A stretch of DNA of 64,000 nucleotides from Treponema sp. UBA792. Its GTDB lineage: Bacteria > Spirochaetota > Spirochaetia > Treponematales > Treponemataceae. The notes below the pieces were generated by a model, which was not told the DNA's origin, did no database searches, and saw only the letters and a list, made by a program, of their open reading frames with translations. Of this stretch, positions 42,701 through 50,666 are shown one piece after another. The translations under genes and the position numbers were made by a program. Each line of letters begins with the position of its first letter. Positions within the stretch are counted from its first letter, which is position 1. The DNA lies in the NCBI GenBank assembly GCA_002296965.1, contig DBIW01000010.1, forward strand, positions 1 through 64,000. The letters are read 5' to 3'.

Positions 42701-45666
42701 ATACCTATCACCTTATAGATGACTGCACTTACGGATTTTATATGAACATCCGTGCTCCTTTTTCCGTGTCGCTTGAATCCGCCGCGGACGGACTTGCTCT
42801 CAGAACTGACGGCCGGCTGGTCACGCTTTATCCGGAAAAGCCGGGGCGTTATGACAATGTGCGTGTCACTGCGGTGGATGCGCTTGGCAACACGTTCTTT
42901 TCTGATTACATGAATTTTGTCGCTGATTCCTCCCGCCCCGAATTGAATCTGGTTTCTCCCGAAAGTTTTGTCTGGACCGGAGATACGGTGTCGATTTCCG
43001 GAACGGCCGCGGATCCTCTCGGAATAGAGTCTGTTGAATATTCGTTCGATGGCGGAAATTCATGGAAGCCTTTTGATTTGAGCGCGTCTGACAGGACAAA
43101 TTCCGCGGGAGCGGCATTCAGCGTTCAGGCGGATCTTTCCGGAATGGATGACGGTCTTGTCCGGATTGATGTCCGTGCGGTCGATACGGCCGGTCTTGAG
43201 TCCTGTCTGCGCACTGCTGTCCACAAGGATACAACACCGCCGGAAGTCACGGTGATTGAGCCGACGGAGCTTGACGTCGTGAACGGAATGACGACGCTTG
43301 TTTTCGAGGTCAAGGATAAAGGACTTTTTGCCTCGGCGGATTATATCGCGCCTCCCCATGCGGATTCAGTTCCGGCAAGAACCGCGCTTGAGCTTAATCC
43401 GCTGGTGTCATCGGTCGTCGGTACGGAGAATTGTCCGATTGATGAGGCGATGTCATTTGAATTCAGGGACGAGGCCGGAAACAGCACGTTCATCGAGGCC
43501 TGGGATTTCAGCATAGACAGCCTGTCCGATCTTCCCCGCGCCGAAATTCATACTCCCGAAGACAATCAGGTGCTGACAAGGGATTTTACGGTTTCCGGTG
43601 TCGTCTACGATGATGACGGCGAGTCTACGATTTTCTATAAAATTGATGACGGCGAATATGTCCGGCTGCCGGAAATGGGAACTAGTTTTTCCGTAGATAT
43701 TCCGCTGCTTTCCATGACGGACAACGAGCATACGGTTACCGTTTATGCGGTCGATATAAACGGCGTAAAGGGAGAGGAGGTTTCCCGTAAATTCAGAATT
43801 TCTCTGGAGGAGCCTAAAGGTTCGGTTGTTGCGCCTACAATAGACACCTCTGTCCGCGGAGTGACCACGATTTCGGGTGTCGCGTCGGACAAAAACGGAA
43901 TCGCAAAAGTTCAGCTTTCGCTTGACAACGGAAACAGCTACAACGACGCCGAGGGAACAGAATCCTGGAGCTACACTTTTGACACAAGGGCGGTTCCCGG
44001 CGGAACTCAGGTTGTGTTCCTTAAAATAACTGACAACTACGGAATTCAGGGGCTTTATTCGAGCCTTGTGAACATAGACAACGAAGCTCCCCTTGTTCAG
44101 CTTGAGCTGCCGCTTGACGATTCCGCCACGACAGGAATGTTGTTCTTCTCCGGTTTCACCTATGACAACGTTGAGGTCACCGAGCTTTATGTCTCAATCA
44201 GAAATTTGGGAAATCCCGGCGAAACCGAAATCAGACCGATAAAAATTGACCGGATAATCGGCGAGACTCTTGATATTACCGGTCTTGATGACGGATTTTA
44301 TAATGTCGAGCTTACAGGAAAGGATAAGGCCGGAAATTCCACCAATGTAAGCCGGAACATCCATCTTGAGAAGAACCGGCCGCCGGCAGTTGTCGATGTG
44401 CTTTATCCCATGAACGGCGAGCACAAACAGGGAATTTTCAATATATACGGACAGGCTTCTGCGGAATGCGAAATCAGGGAGCTGAGGCTTTACGTGGACG
44501 GAAAATTCATCTCCGGAACGGAGCTTACTTCCAGCGGATTCTTCAAATTCGCAGTTACGCCTGAAACAATGGATGCCGGAGTTCATACTTATCATGTCGA
44601 TACTGTGCTGGAATCCGGACGGGAAGTCTCCTCAAGGGAACAGACTCTGACTTACAGTCCGTCAGGGCCGTGGATTACGATTGACAATTTTACCTACGGC
44701 GATTTTGCCACCGGAAGGCCTTATATCAAAGGTCAGGCGGGATATTCAATCAGCGAGGAAGAGCTTCTGCTTTCAAAGACAAAGGAAGCCTCAAAAGAAC
44801 TGAAGGATGCGGTTGCGGCAAAAACCGTCGCAAAAATAGAGCTGAGTTTTGACAACGGAAAATCGTTCATGGAGCTTTCCAACAACGAAAAATGGATGTA
44901 CCGAATCGAGAATCAGGATATTGCCGAAGGCTATCACTTTATGTTGCTGCGCGCGACAATGAAGAACGGCGAGACTGCAATCACAAGAACGATTGTTCAG
45001 ATTGACAACACAAAGCCGACGATAAGACTGATTTCTCCGACAAACGGAGGCCGTTATAATCAGCGGCTTGATGTTTCAGGTCTTTCAAACGATGACGTGG
45101 GACTTGACGGCGTAAGGATTGCGCTCCGCAAGGGCGACAAGGCGGCATATCAGGTTCCGTCATTCATTCAGGGGCTTTATGTGGACTTCAACTTCTGGGG
45201 CGCGACGCTTTTTGACATAGGTGTCGGACTTACATTTTTTGATGATGTCGTAAGGGTCCAGCTGCAATGGGGAGAATTCACCCAGGCGCAGAGGGATGTG
45301 TTCTCAATGACAAAACTCCGTTATGGCGGTGATGTTTTCGGAATCAAAATTCTTGCGAACATAGCGCAGCTTCCGTTCAGTTATTTCTTCGGACATGACT
45401 GGGAATGGCTTTCGGCAAGTTTCGCGCTCGGTGCGAATTTCTCCTATTTTACCGAGACAAACAGCGGGCGGCCGCAGATTCTTTCCGCGCTTCTCGGTCA
45501 GATAGAATTTCCGCGCGTCAGTCTGCCCCAGCTCAAGATGTTCAGCACGTTCTCGCTTTATACGGAAGGTTCGCTCTGGTTTATTCCTACGGATGTGTCC
45601 AGTACGGTTTCGATAAAAAATATAATTCCGCAGATTTCGGCCGGAATCCGCGTGAACATTTTCTAG
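39706..45666 (+). CDS. Giant Ig-like-repeat envelope protein with C-terminal beta-barrel
   Basis: The 1986-residue protein starts with a signal peptide (MKKSLSGFIVFAAVFSLFAHG). About twelve or more bacterial Ig-like modules of 85-110 residues follow. Each has a pattern such as VxSPxxxxxVxG, then DDxGIxxV, a Gly/Asn-rich turn, a W or F-S-Y strand, and a closing YAVDxNG; clear copies begin near residues 65, 165, 265, 360, 1070, 1170, 1270, 1365, 1460 and 1560. The middle (about 460-1060) is more divergent. The last module is cut short and runs into about 167 residues of alternating aromatic/polar strands ending in NIF, as in outer-membrane barrels. I infer a surface or periplasm-spanning adhesin-like protein. 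The ATG at 39706 is chosen for GAGGGG upstream and the signal peptide. Confidence 0.75.
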   Translation: MKKSLSGFIVFAAVFSLFAHGKSDIEETDVANLNSWQEVFDLESKKAGKYNMMITATDKGGNQYVEGPFNLFVDPLSDLPVAGITNPASGMRVAGNLNIVGTCVDDDAVSWVELVLDGDTENPIRAEGKEFWSYYLDTVDMAEGPHKIQVTGYDINGLAGHPVSVEWQLDRSAPVTQVADPAMGMLVSGNVSLKGTVSDGNGIREMSYSIDGGEKFSPVKLPKNQAQCSFSINIDTRKFEDGPSVIWFKAVDKTGSVGYYAFLLFIDNTKPDVQIVSPEADAVMNGKFSVAGYAKDTMGIVELSWKFGDETGDFELIPGNPYWCVTLDTIGSSDKSRKFTIHAKDSAGNVVEVTRSIALNQEQDKAVVLLSEPEPQTVYSDGKDVFVRGIAVDDDGIQSVFVQLDDGDAEEIRTRGTFQKLLCGSDTLSVGKHKITVYAVDVNGVAGTPLVTEISTTGLPPVFSDVRIVSSKNSEAFSGGMEIHPESGTSLEMNISSQMGISEIVSELRWGRDGIIERNDVLKNPKEYRYVWNFGADAPKGAAEFVVRATDITGRTAEFRSPVYITDTYRLRRDVPEVVFDDSVVSEDGLIESDFEFPATGYFIGADAFFAELVPPTPFASVQLDGNLIKLVPEKDAVGISEPVVVRVTAADGKTFDSRPLRFRHDDVFPQIKIDGGTDSVAFRADGGAFSVSGEILCGTEIKSAAYRIISVSAEIKNSVISAVKDVPFPQNFTKIQLGADGRFSFDVYPSEVPLGMHVIEIVAETVGGNSSSAASAFSTIPDVHEVNGKMPSPKPPVIRFVDGVDAYGLALFQGELDRNFQVFRRDDMSEGANQVVMTVTDSAGKILSGKFTVNKKPTLSAVFAAVNGEPYFSGKTVVLDGASDSEAVTVLIDSGAAVSSVSYEIYGDEVPGGAAVQKGNAKLQKPEDGSSRWSAEIPLSGLPVRINRIKATVKAGGLECTITGSVAVVREEVPERLDDDERIYGFASAGTKYNEVSNTYHLIDDCTYGFYMNIRAPFSVSLESAADGLALRTDGRLVTLYPEKPGRYDNVRVTAVDALGNTFFSDYMNFVADSSRPELNLVSPESFVWTGDTVSISGTAADPLGIESVEYSFDGGNSWKPFDLSASDRTNSAGAAFSVQADLSGMDDGLVRIDVRAVDTAGLESCLRTAVHKDTTPPEVTVIEPTELDVVNGMTTLVFEVKDKGLFASADYIAPPHADSVPARTALELNPLVSSVVGTENCPIDEAMSFEFRDEAGNSTFIEAWDFSIDSLSDLPRAEIHTPEDNQVLTRDFTVSGVVYDDDGESTIFYKIDDGEYVRLPEMGTSFSVDIPLLSMTDNEHTVTVYAVDINGVKGEEVSRKFRISLEEPKGSVVAPTIDTSVRGVTTISGVASDKNGIAKVQLSLDNGNSYNDAEGTESWSYTFDTRAVPGGTQVVFLKITDNYGIQGLYSSLVNIDNEAPLVQLELPLDDSATTGMLFFSGFTYDNVEVTELYVSIRNLGNPGETEIRPIKIDRIIGETLDITGLDDGFYNVELTGKDKAGNSTNVSRNIHLEKNRPPAVVDVLYPMNGEHKQGIFNIYGQASAECEIRELRLYVDGKFISGTELTSSGFFKFAVTPETMDAGVHTYHVDTVLESGREVSSREQTLTYSPSGPWITIDNFTYGDFATGRPYIKGQAGYSISEEELLLSKTKEASKELKDAVAAKTVAKIELSFDNGKSFMELSNNEKWMYRIENQDIAEGYHFMLLRATMKNGETAITRTIVQIDNTKPTIRLISPTNGGRYNQRLDVSGLSNDDVGLDGVRIALRKGDKAAYQVPSFIQGLYVDFNFWGATLFDIGVGLTFFDDVVRVQLQWGEFTQAQRDVFSMTKLRYGGDVFGIKILANIAQLPFSYFFGHDWEWLSASFALGANFSYFTETNSGRPQILSALLGQIEFPRVSLPQLKMFSTFSLYTEGSLWFIPTDVSSTVSIKNIIPQISAGIRVNIF

Positions 45667-45685
45667 CGGCGGAAGGAATTTGTTT

Positions 45686-46795
45686 ATGTCTGTAAAGAAA
45701 ATTTTTATGTCAGCCGCCGTCCTGCTTTCCGTCGCTGCCGCTCCGCTGTGTGCGCTGGATGAATATGTCAGCGACGCCTACAGGGCAATCGATTCGGCTT
45801 TCAAAAACCGTTCCGCAGATGAGCTTAATTCTGTCCTTGAGGCGAACTGCCGGAACAGTTCATATTATCTGATTGAAGGCTACACGGAGAAAAAAATCCG
45901 CCGTCTTATTGTGAACAGCGACTACGAATTTGCGATGAATTCAATTATCGCGCTGATAGACAACAATCTTGACAATGAGCAGGCGGTCGAGATGTATACG
46001 GCTGTCGCCGATGCGTATCAGGTTCAGCTGGATTATGAGGCCGAAAAGGAGCGGAAACGTCAGGCGGAACTTGCGAGAATTCAGGCTGAAATGGAGAAGC
46101 AGCGTTCCTCCGCGGAGAAGGAATTTGTTTCCGTAAAAACGGCGTCAGGTTCAGATGTGTATGTTTCGGAACGCGAGGCGAAGCGCTCAAGCTACAACTG
46201 GAAGATTGCATTCGGAATGGCGGATCTGGCCTGGCTTGCGGAATCTGATTCGGGACTGAACGCATTCAAGGACGGAGTTTCGGCCATGTTCTCCTATGAA
46301 TATGTCCTTCCCCGGATTTCATTTGGAGCCGATGTCTTTGCCGACTTTAAATTCCTTTCAATCGGTGAGTCCGAAAATTCCATTCTTTCCGATATTGAAT
46401 TTGTTCCGAAAATCGCGTTCAGAAAATTCTCAAAGAATTTTTTTGTGCGCGCCGGTGCTGTCGGGATGATAACGGCGAAATCCAAATCGGATGTGAATTC
46501 TCCGCTTCTTGCCACGTTCGTTTCTCCGGTTGCCGGAATCAGCTGCGAGCGCGTGAAAATCGGAGGAGCGGCTTTTTCCGCCGGATTGGATTATTATGTC
46601 GGGCATCTGTATACAGAGGAGTTGAAATTTGCGGCCGGCGCAGCTGTGAATCTTCAGATTCCTTTTGCGGAGCTTGAGCAGATAAAACTGAATCTGAATG
46701 TCGGACTGAGGGATAAATTTTTTGTAAAGCAGGCCGGAATCGAAAACCGCGCCAGTTTGATTTTTGCTGTAGGAGTTGAAAATGTTGTCAGATAG
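45686..46795 (+). CDS. Outer-membrane barrel protein with periplasmic helical/coiled-coil domain
   Basis: The 369-residue protein has a signal peptide (to about residue 21, LCALDE), a helical region that looks TPR-like (about 24-112), a charged coiled coil (EKERKRQAELARIQAEMEKQ, about 115-145), and a C-terminal half (about 165-369). That half is made of alternating hydrophobic strands such as SFGADVFADFKFLSI and AAVNLQIPF, which suggest an eight- to ten-stranded barrel. No enzyme motif is seen. GGAAGGA stands eight bases before the ATG. It follows the Ig protein by 19 bases and overlaps the next gene by 14. The family is unknown to me. Confidence 0.65.
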   Translation: MSVKKIFMSAAVLLSVAAAPLCALDEYVSDAYRAIDSAFKNRSADELNSVLEANCRNSSYYLIEGYTEKKIRRLIVNSDYEFAMNSIIALIDNNLDNEQAVEMYTAVADAYQVQLDYEAEKERKRQAELARIQAEMEKQRSSAEKEFVSVKTASGSDVYVSEREAKRSSYNWKIAFGMADLAWLAESDSGLNAFKDGVSAMFSYEYVLPRISFGADVFADFKFLSIGESENSILSDIEFVPKIAFRKFSKNFFVRAGAVGMITAKSKSDVNSPLLATFVSPVAGISCERVKIGGAAFSAGLDYYVGHLYTEELKFAAGAAVNLQIPFAELEQIKLNLNVGLRDKFFVKQAGIENRASLIFAVGVENVVR

Positions 46796-48266
46796 AATCA
46801 GAAGGATTGTTCTTTTGGTGATTCCGTTTTTTTTCGCCTTGAACATGACGGCGGCTCCGGTGGATCTTACGGCGCGTTATCTTGAGAAGGCTAACGAGGC
46901 TTTTGAGGGCGCGGATATTGATTCGGCTTATAAATATGTGAACCAGGCGCTTGCCGTAAGCCGGGACGAGGAATCTGCGGCGAATGTGCTTTATTTCGCG
47001 CAGACGGTTTATGCCAAAAAGCTTGAGGGCATACGCGATAATTACAATCCGGATGCTTACATTGATATAAAAATGAATCTTGACCGTTACCCGAATGTCG
47101 CGAACACTTCAGTCAGAAAACTTATCGCCCAGATTGATGAGCGGCAGCTTCAGAAAAAGGAAGCTGAGCGTCAGGCGGAGCTTGAGACCCAGCGCAGGCT
47201 TGAGTCCGAACGTTTTGAGAAGCAGCAGGAATCGCAGAACCGGCAGTTTGAGCAGAATCAGGAGGCGATCCGCAGTCAGACTCAGGCCATGCAGGATCAG
47301 TCCGCCGTGATGAAGGAGCAGATGGAAGCCAGCGCGAAAGGCCAGAAGGAACTGAGCGACAAACTGGAGATCGGGATAAAGTCTCTGAATGAGAATCTGT
47401 CCGAATCCACGCTCGCCGCAAAAAATTCGGCAAAAGTCATTTTTATTGTAATAACAATTATAGCCGCGGTGATTCTTGTCGTTGTCCTGCTGATAGTCGT
47501 GATTGCGCACAAGGGATTCAAGCAGCAGCGGCAGACTCAGGAGCAGTATGTCGAGGCGTTCAGGATGCTTGCCGCAAATCAGCACCAGACAAACAGCCTT
47601 ATGCTCGGCGGTGTGACCGATTTGTATGGAAGCTCGCCGCTCAAGCTGGCCGGATCGTCAAGATGGGCGCCGGCCGCACTTCCGGAGTCACAGCCGACAA
47701 AAGAGGATATGGACGAGCTTCATGCGCTGGCCGAAAAATGCAGGGAAATCGGTGCGAAAATCGATCAGTACACCGGACGGAAGAACAACTCCAAAAATGT
47801 CGGTGAGCTTGTCTACAAGCTTGCGGTCCAGCTGGGACTTCCGCAGGGCGAGGCGATGCTTTATTTTTGCGCCGCAATGGTTTATGACGCCGGATTTTTC
47901 GGGATTGCGCCGGAACTGCTTTCTGCGGATTCGCTTTCGGCGGAACAGAAGGAGCAGATGAAGGAGCACGTGAATCTTGCTGAAAAATACCTTGATTTTG
48001 TTCCTAAAAAATACTGGAGCGTTTTTGAGGATGCCGCAAGAAAACACCACGAGAATATGGACGGCAGCGGTTATCCTGAGGGCCTGAAGGGAGAGGCTAT
48101 TCCTCAGATTGCGAGGCTTATCCGTGTGTCCGAGACTTATATCTCCATGTCCAGCAAGAGAAACTACCGTCAGATAATCGACAAGGAGACGGCGATCGAA
48201 ATGCTTAAAAGCCAGCCGCAGCTTTACGACAAGGATGTGGTTGAGGTGCTGGAGCAGACAATATAA
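46782..48266 (+). CDS. Inner-membrane protein with periplasmic coiled coil and degenerate HD-GYP domain
   Basis: The 494-residue protein has an N-terminal signal (LLVIPFFFALNMTAA), a periplasmic TPR-like and coiled-coil region (about 25-215, rich in Glu, Gln and Arg), one strong membrane helix (about 217-241) and a cytoplasmic domain of HD-GYP type (about 325-494). The GYP part is intact (HHENMDGSGYPEGLKG), but the first HD motif reads YDAGFFG instead of HDIGK, and the late VADxY reads VSETY. It may bind rather than hydrolyse cyclic di-GMP. AGGAG lies six bases before the ATG at 46782. It overlaps the barrel gene by 14 bases. Confidence 0.7.
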   Translation: MLSDRIRRIVLLVIPFFFALNMTAAPVDLTARYLEKANEAFEGADIDSAYKYVNQALAVSRDEESAANVLYFAQTVYAKKLEGIRDNYNPDAYIDIKMNLDRYPNVANTSVRKLIAQIDERQLQKKEAERQAELETQRRLESERFEKQQESQNRQFEQNQEAIRSQTQAMQDQSAVMKEQMEASAKGQKELSDKLEIGIKSLNENLSESTLAAKNSAKVIFIVITIIAAVILVVVLLIVVIAHKGFKQQRQTQEQYVEAFRMLAANQHQTNSLMLGGVTDLYGSSPLKLAGSSRWAPAALPESQPTKEDMDELHALAEKCREIGAKIDQYTGRKNNSKNVGELVYKLAVQLGLPQGEAMLYFCAAMVYDAGFFGIAPELLSADSLSAEQKEQMKEHVNLAEKYLDFVPKKYWSVFEDAARKHHENMDGSGYPEGLKGEAIPQIARLIRVSETYISMSSKRNYRQIIDKETAIEMLKSQPQLYDKDVVEVLEQTI

Positions 48267-48299
48267 TATCCTAAAATTTTATCTCCGGCGTGCCGATAA

Positions 48300-50663
48300 A
48301 TGAGTATGGCTATTCTACTCATCGCATTGTCATTGATGATTTTTGCGCCGCCGCTCGGCGCCCAGGAGATAAAACCCTTGTACAGGCTTCCTGAAAAAAT
48401 TTCCGTCGCGGACGAATCCGAACCTTCATCGGCATTTTTTGTCGTCGGCTCGGATTCCGGTCTGTACAGAATCACAAACAGCAACAATGCGATTCCTCTT
48501 TGGACGGAGGGCAGAGTAGAGCAGATTCTCCGCGTGACGGCTGATGCGGGCGGAATTCCCGCTGAAAACTGGTATTTCCGTACGTCAAAAGGAGTCCTCT
48601 ATTCATCCGACCTTGTGAATTTTGAGGAGCGCAACACCGGCCTTCCATTCCTCACGATAAAAAAATATGATGCGGGCGAAGTCCGTCTTGAACGCCAGAT
48701 TCAGATGCTCAAGGACATAAGCGTGAATCCGTTCAATCCGCTGGAGCTTGTGGTCGCGACAAAGGACGATGTGTTCATAACAAGGGACGGAGGCATGAGC
48801 TGGATGGAGCTTGGCTCGATGAGCGCGCTTACTCCGGGCGTAAAGGCTGTCGCCGTTGTCACATTGGACAGCGAGACGGTCGTGTTCATGTCGCATCCGA
48901 TTTTCGGTTTCTCATATATTCTTCCGTTCTCCAAGAATGCGAAGTGGCAGGATGTTCCGGACGGCTTTGAGATGATGAAGTCGCTTTCTTCTCCGGATGA
49001 AATTTCCGATATTTTCCCTGTCGTCAGAACCGGTGCGGACGGAAGCCGCTACGCTGAAATCTACGTGTCCCAGATGTATCTGCCGTGCATCTACCGTTTT
49101 GACTGGAGCAGCAAAAGGGCCGAGCTTGTCTACAAGGGCGCGAAACCTGCGGATGCGCTTGACGGACTTACAGTGATAGATGATGTCCTGCTGTTCACGG
49201 AGCTGGAAGGATTCGGCTCCCTGGATTTGAATTCGTTTGAAAGTCCGGGAATTCCCGCCAATTTCTCGCACTGGAACAATTCGTTCGCCTCGGTGCCGGG
49301 CATGATTTCCTGCGCCTGGGTTCCTAAAGGAATCAGCGGATTCTCGGAGGGGCTTCAGCTGAATGAGCTTTGGATGCTTTATCCGGGCACGGTGAACACT
49401 CCTTACGCCGAAAAAGCCGACGGAAAGAAGAGCATATATGTATCGGCATACCAGTGCCGGCTTCAGTCGGGAATCGACAAATTCAAGAAAATCATCAAGG
49501 AAAACGGAATGAACAGTCTTGTCATCGACATGAAGGATGATTATGGGCTTCTCCGTTATGACACGCGGGATCCGCTGCTTCTTCAGAAGGGAAAAGTCAG
49601 CCAATATGCGGTGAATCTGGATCATTTTATCGAGGAATTCAAAAAGGAGAATATTTATCTTATCGCCAGAATAGTTGTATTCAAGGACAGAAACCTTGCC
49701 GGCTACGGCGGTTCAAAATATGCGGTCTGGGATAAAGTCACCGGCCGCCCGTGGCTCGGAATAAAGGGATATGAGGATGTGTCCGATGCGACTGCAGACG
49801 GAGCATCCGGACGCAAGACTCTTTATTACGATGAGCATTGGGTCGATCCGTATTCGGAGGAAGTCTGGGAATACAACGTGGCCGTGGCAAAGGAGCTGAT
49901 AAACCGCGGATTTGACGAGATTCAGTTTGACTACATCAGGTTTCCGACGGACGGATACAATCTCCGCAACGCAAGGTACAGATGGCAGAATCAGGGGATG
50001 GACAAGGAAAGCGCGCTGATTTCGTTCCTTTCGTATGCAAGGGCGAATATCGACGCTCCGATTGGAATAGATATTTACGGTGCGAACGGATGGTACAGAA
50101 GCGGCACAAGAACCGGTCAGGATGCGGAGCTTCTTGCCGAATATGTGGACGTTATCGGACCGATGTTCTATCCGAGCCACTTTGAGCAGTCATTTTTGAA
50201 TTATGCTCCGGCCGCCGACAGAACCTACAGAATCTATTACTACGGCTCGTTCCGTAACACCGTTATGTGCAGAAACCGCGTGCTTGTAAGGCCTTGGGTT
50301 CAGGCGTTTTATCTTAACGTGAGCTACGACAGGCTCTACTATGATTCCGATTATATAAAAAAGCAGTATTTCGGAGTAAGGGATTCCGTAAACCATGGCT
50401 ATATGTGCTGGAACAATTCCGGCGACTATACGGTGCTTCCGCCGGATATAACTGACGGCGAGCCTTTTATCGGAACATCGCCGGAATCTTCACCGGATTT
50501 CAAGAAGCCTGCAATCGGAACAATGATGAAGCCGCTTTACGTTGATCCCGGAATTTCCGTGCTGGACAGTATTCTTGAGCAGCATCAGTATGATTATTAC
50601 GCCGATTATACATATACGCCGTTTCTTCAAACCCAACCTTTCCTTGGCGGAAGGACGGAATGA
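48300..50663 (+). CDS. Secreted DUF4015 putative glycoside hydrolase
   Basis: The 787-residue protein starts with a signal peptide ending APPLGAQ. Residues 25-370 read like a beta-propeller with sensor-type repeats (VVATKDDVFITRDGGMSWME). Residues 380-700 match the DUF4015 family, a TIM-barrel relative of glycosidases: SIYVSAYQCRLQSG, GMNSLVIDMKDDYG and the signature GFDEIQFDYIRFPTDGY, with Asp and Glu as candidate catalytic acids. No Shine-Dalgarno is clear before the ATG at 48300; an ATG six bases later is possible. It follows the HD-GYP gene by 33 bases and precedes mnmE by three. A role in envelope polysaccharide processing is inferred. Confidence 0.8.
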   Translation: MSMAILLIALSLMIFAPPLGAQEIKPLYRLPEKISVADESEPSSAFFVVGSDSGLYRITNSNNAIPLWTEGRVEQILRVTADAGGIPAENWYFRTSKGVLYSSDLVNFEERNTGLPFLTIKKYDAGEVRLERQIQMLKDISVNPFNPLELVVATKDDVFITRDGGMSWMELGSMSALTPGVKAVAVVTLDSETVVFMSHPIFGFSYILPFSKNAKWQDVPDGFEMMKSLSSPDEISDIFPVVRTGADGSRYAEIYVSQMYLPCIYRFDWSSKRAELVYKGAKPADALDGLTVIDDVLLFTELEGFGSLDLNSFESPGIPANFSHWNNSFASVPGMISCAWVPKGISGFSEGLQLNELWMLYPGTVNTPYAEKADGKKSIYVSAYQCRLQSGIDKFKKIIKENGMNSLVIDMKDDYGLLRYDTRDPLLLQKGKVSQYAVNLDHFIEEFKKENIYLIARIVVFKDRNLAGYGGSKYAVWDKVTGRPWLGIKGYEDVSDATADGASGRKTLYYDEHWVDPYSEEVWEYNVAVAKELINRGFDEIQFDYIRFPTDGYNLRNARYRWQNQGMDKESALISFLSYARANIDAPIGIDIYGANGWYRSGTRTGQDAELLAEYVDVIGPMFYPSHFEQSFLNYAPAADRTYRIYYYGSFRNTVMCRNRVLVRPWVQAFYLNVSYDRLYYDSDYIKKQYFGVRDSVNHGYMCWNNSGDYTVLPPDITDGEPFIGTSPESSPDFKKPAIGTMMKPLYVDPGISVLDSILEQHQYDYYADYTYTPFLQTQPFLGGRTE

Positions 50664-50666
50664 CGG

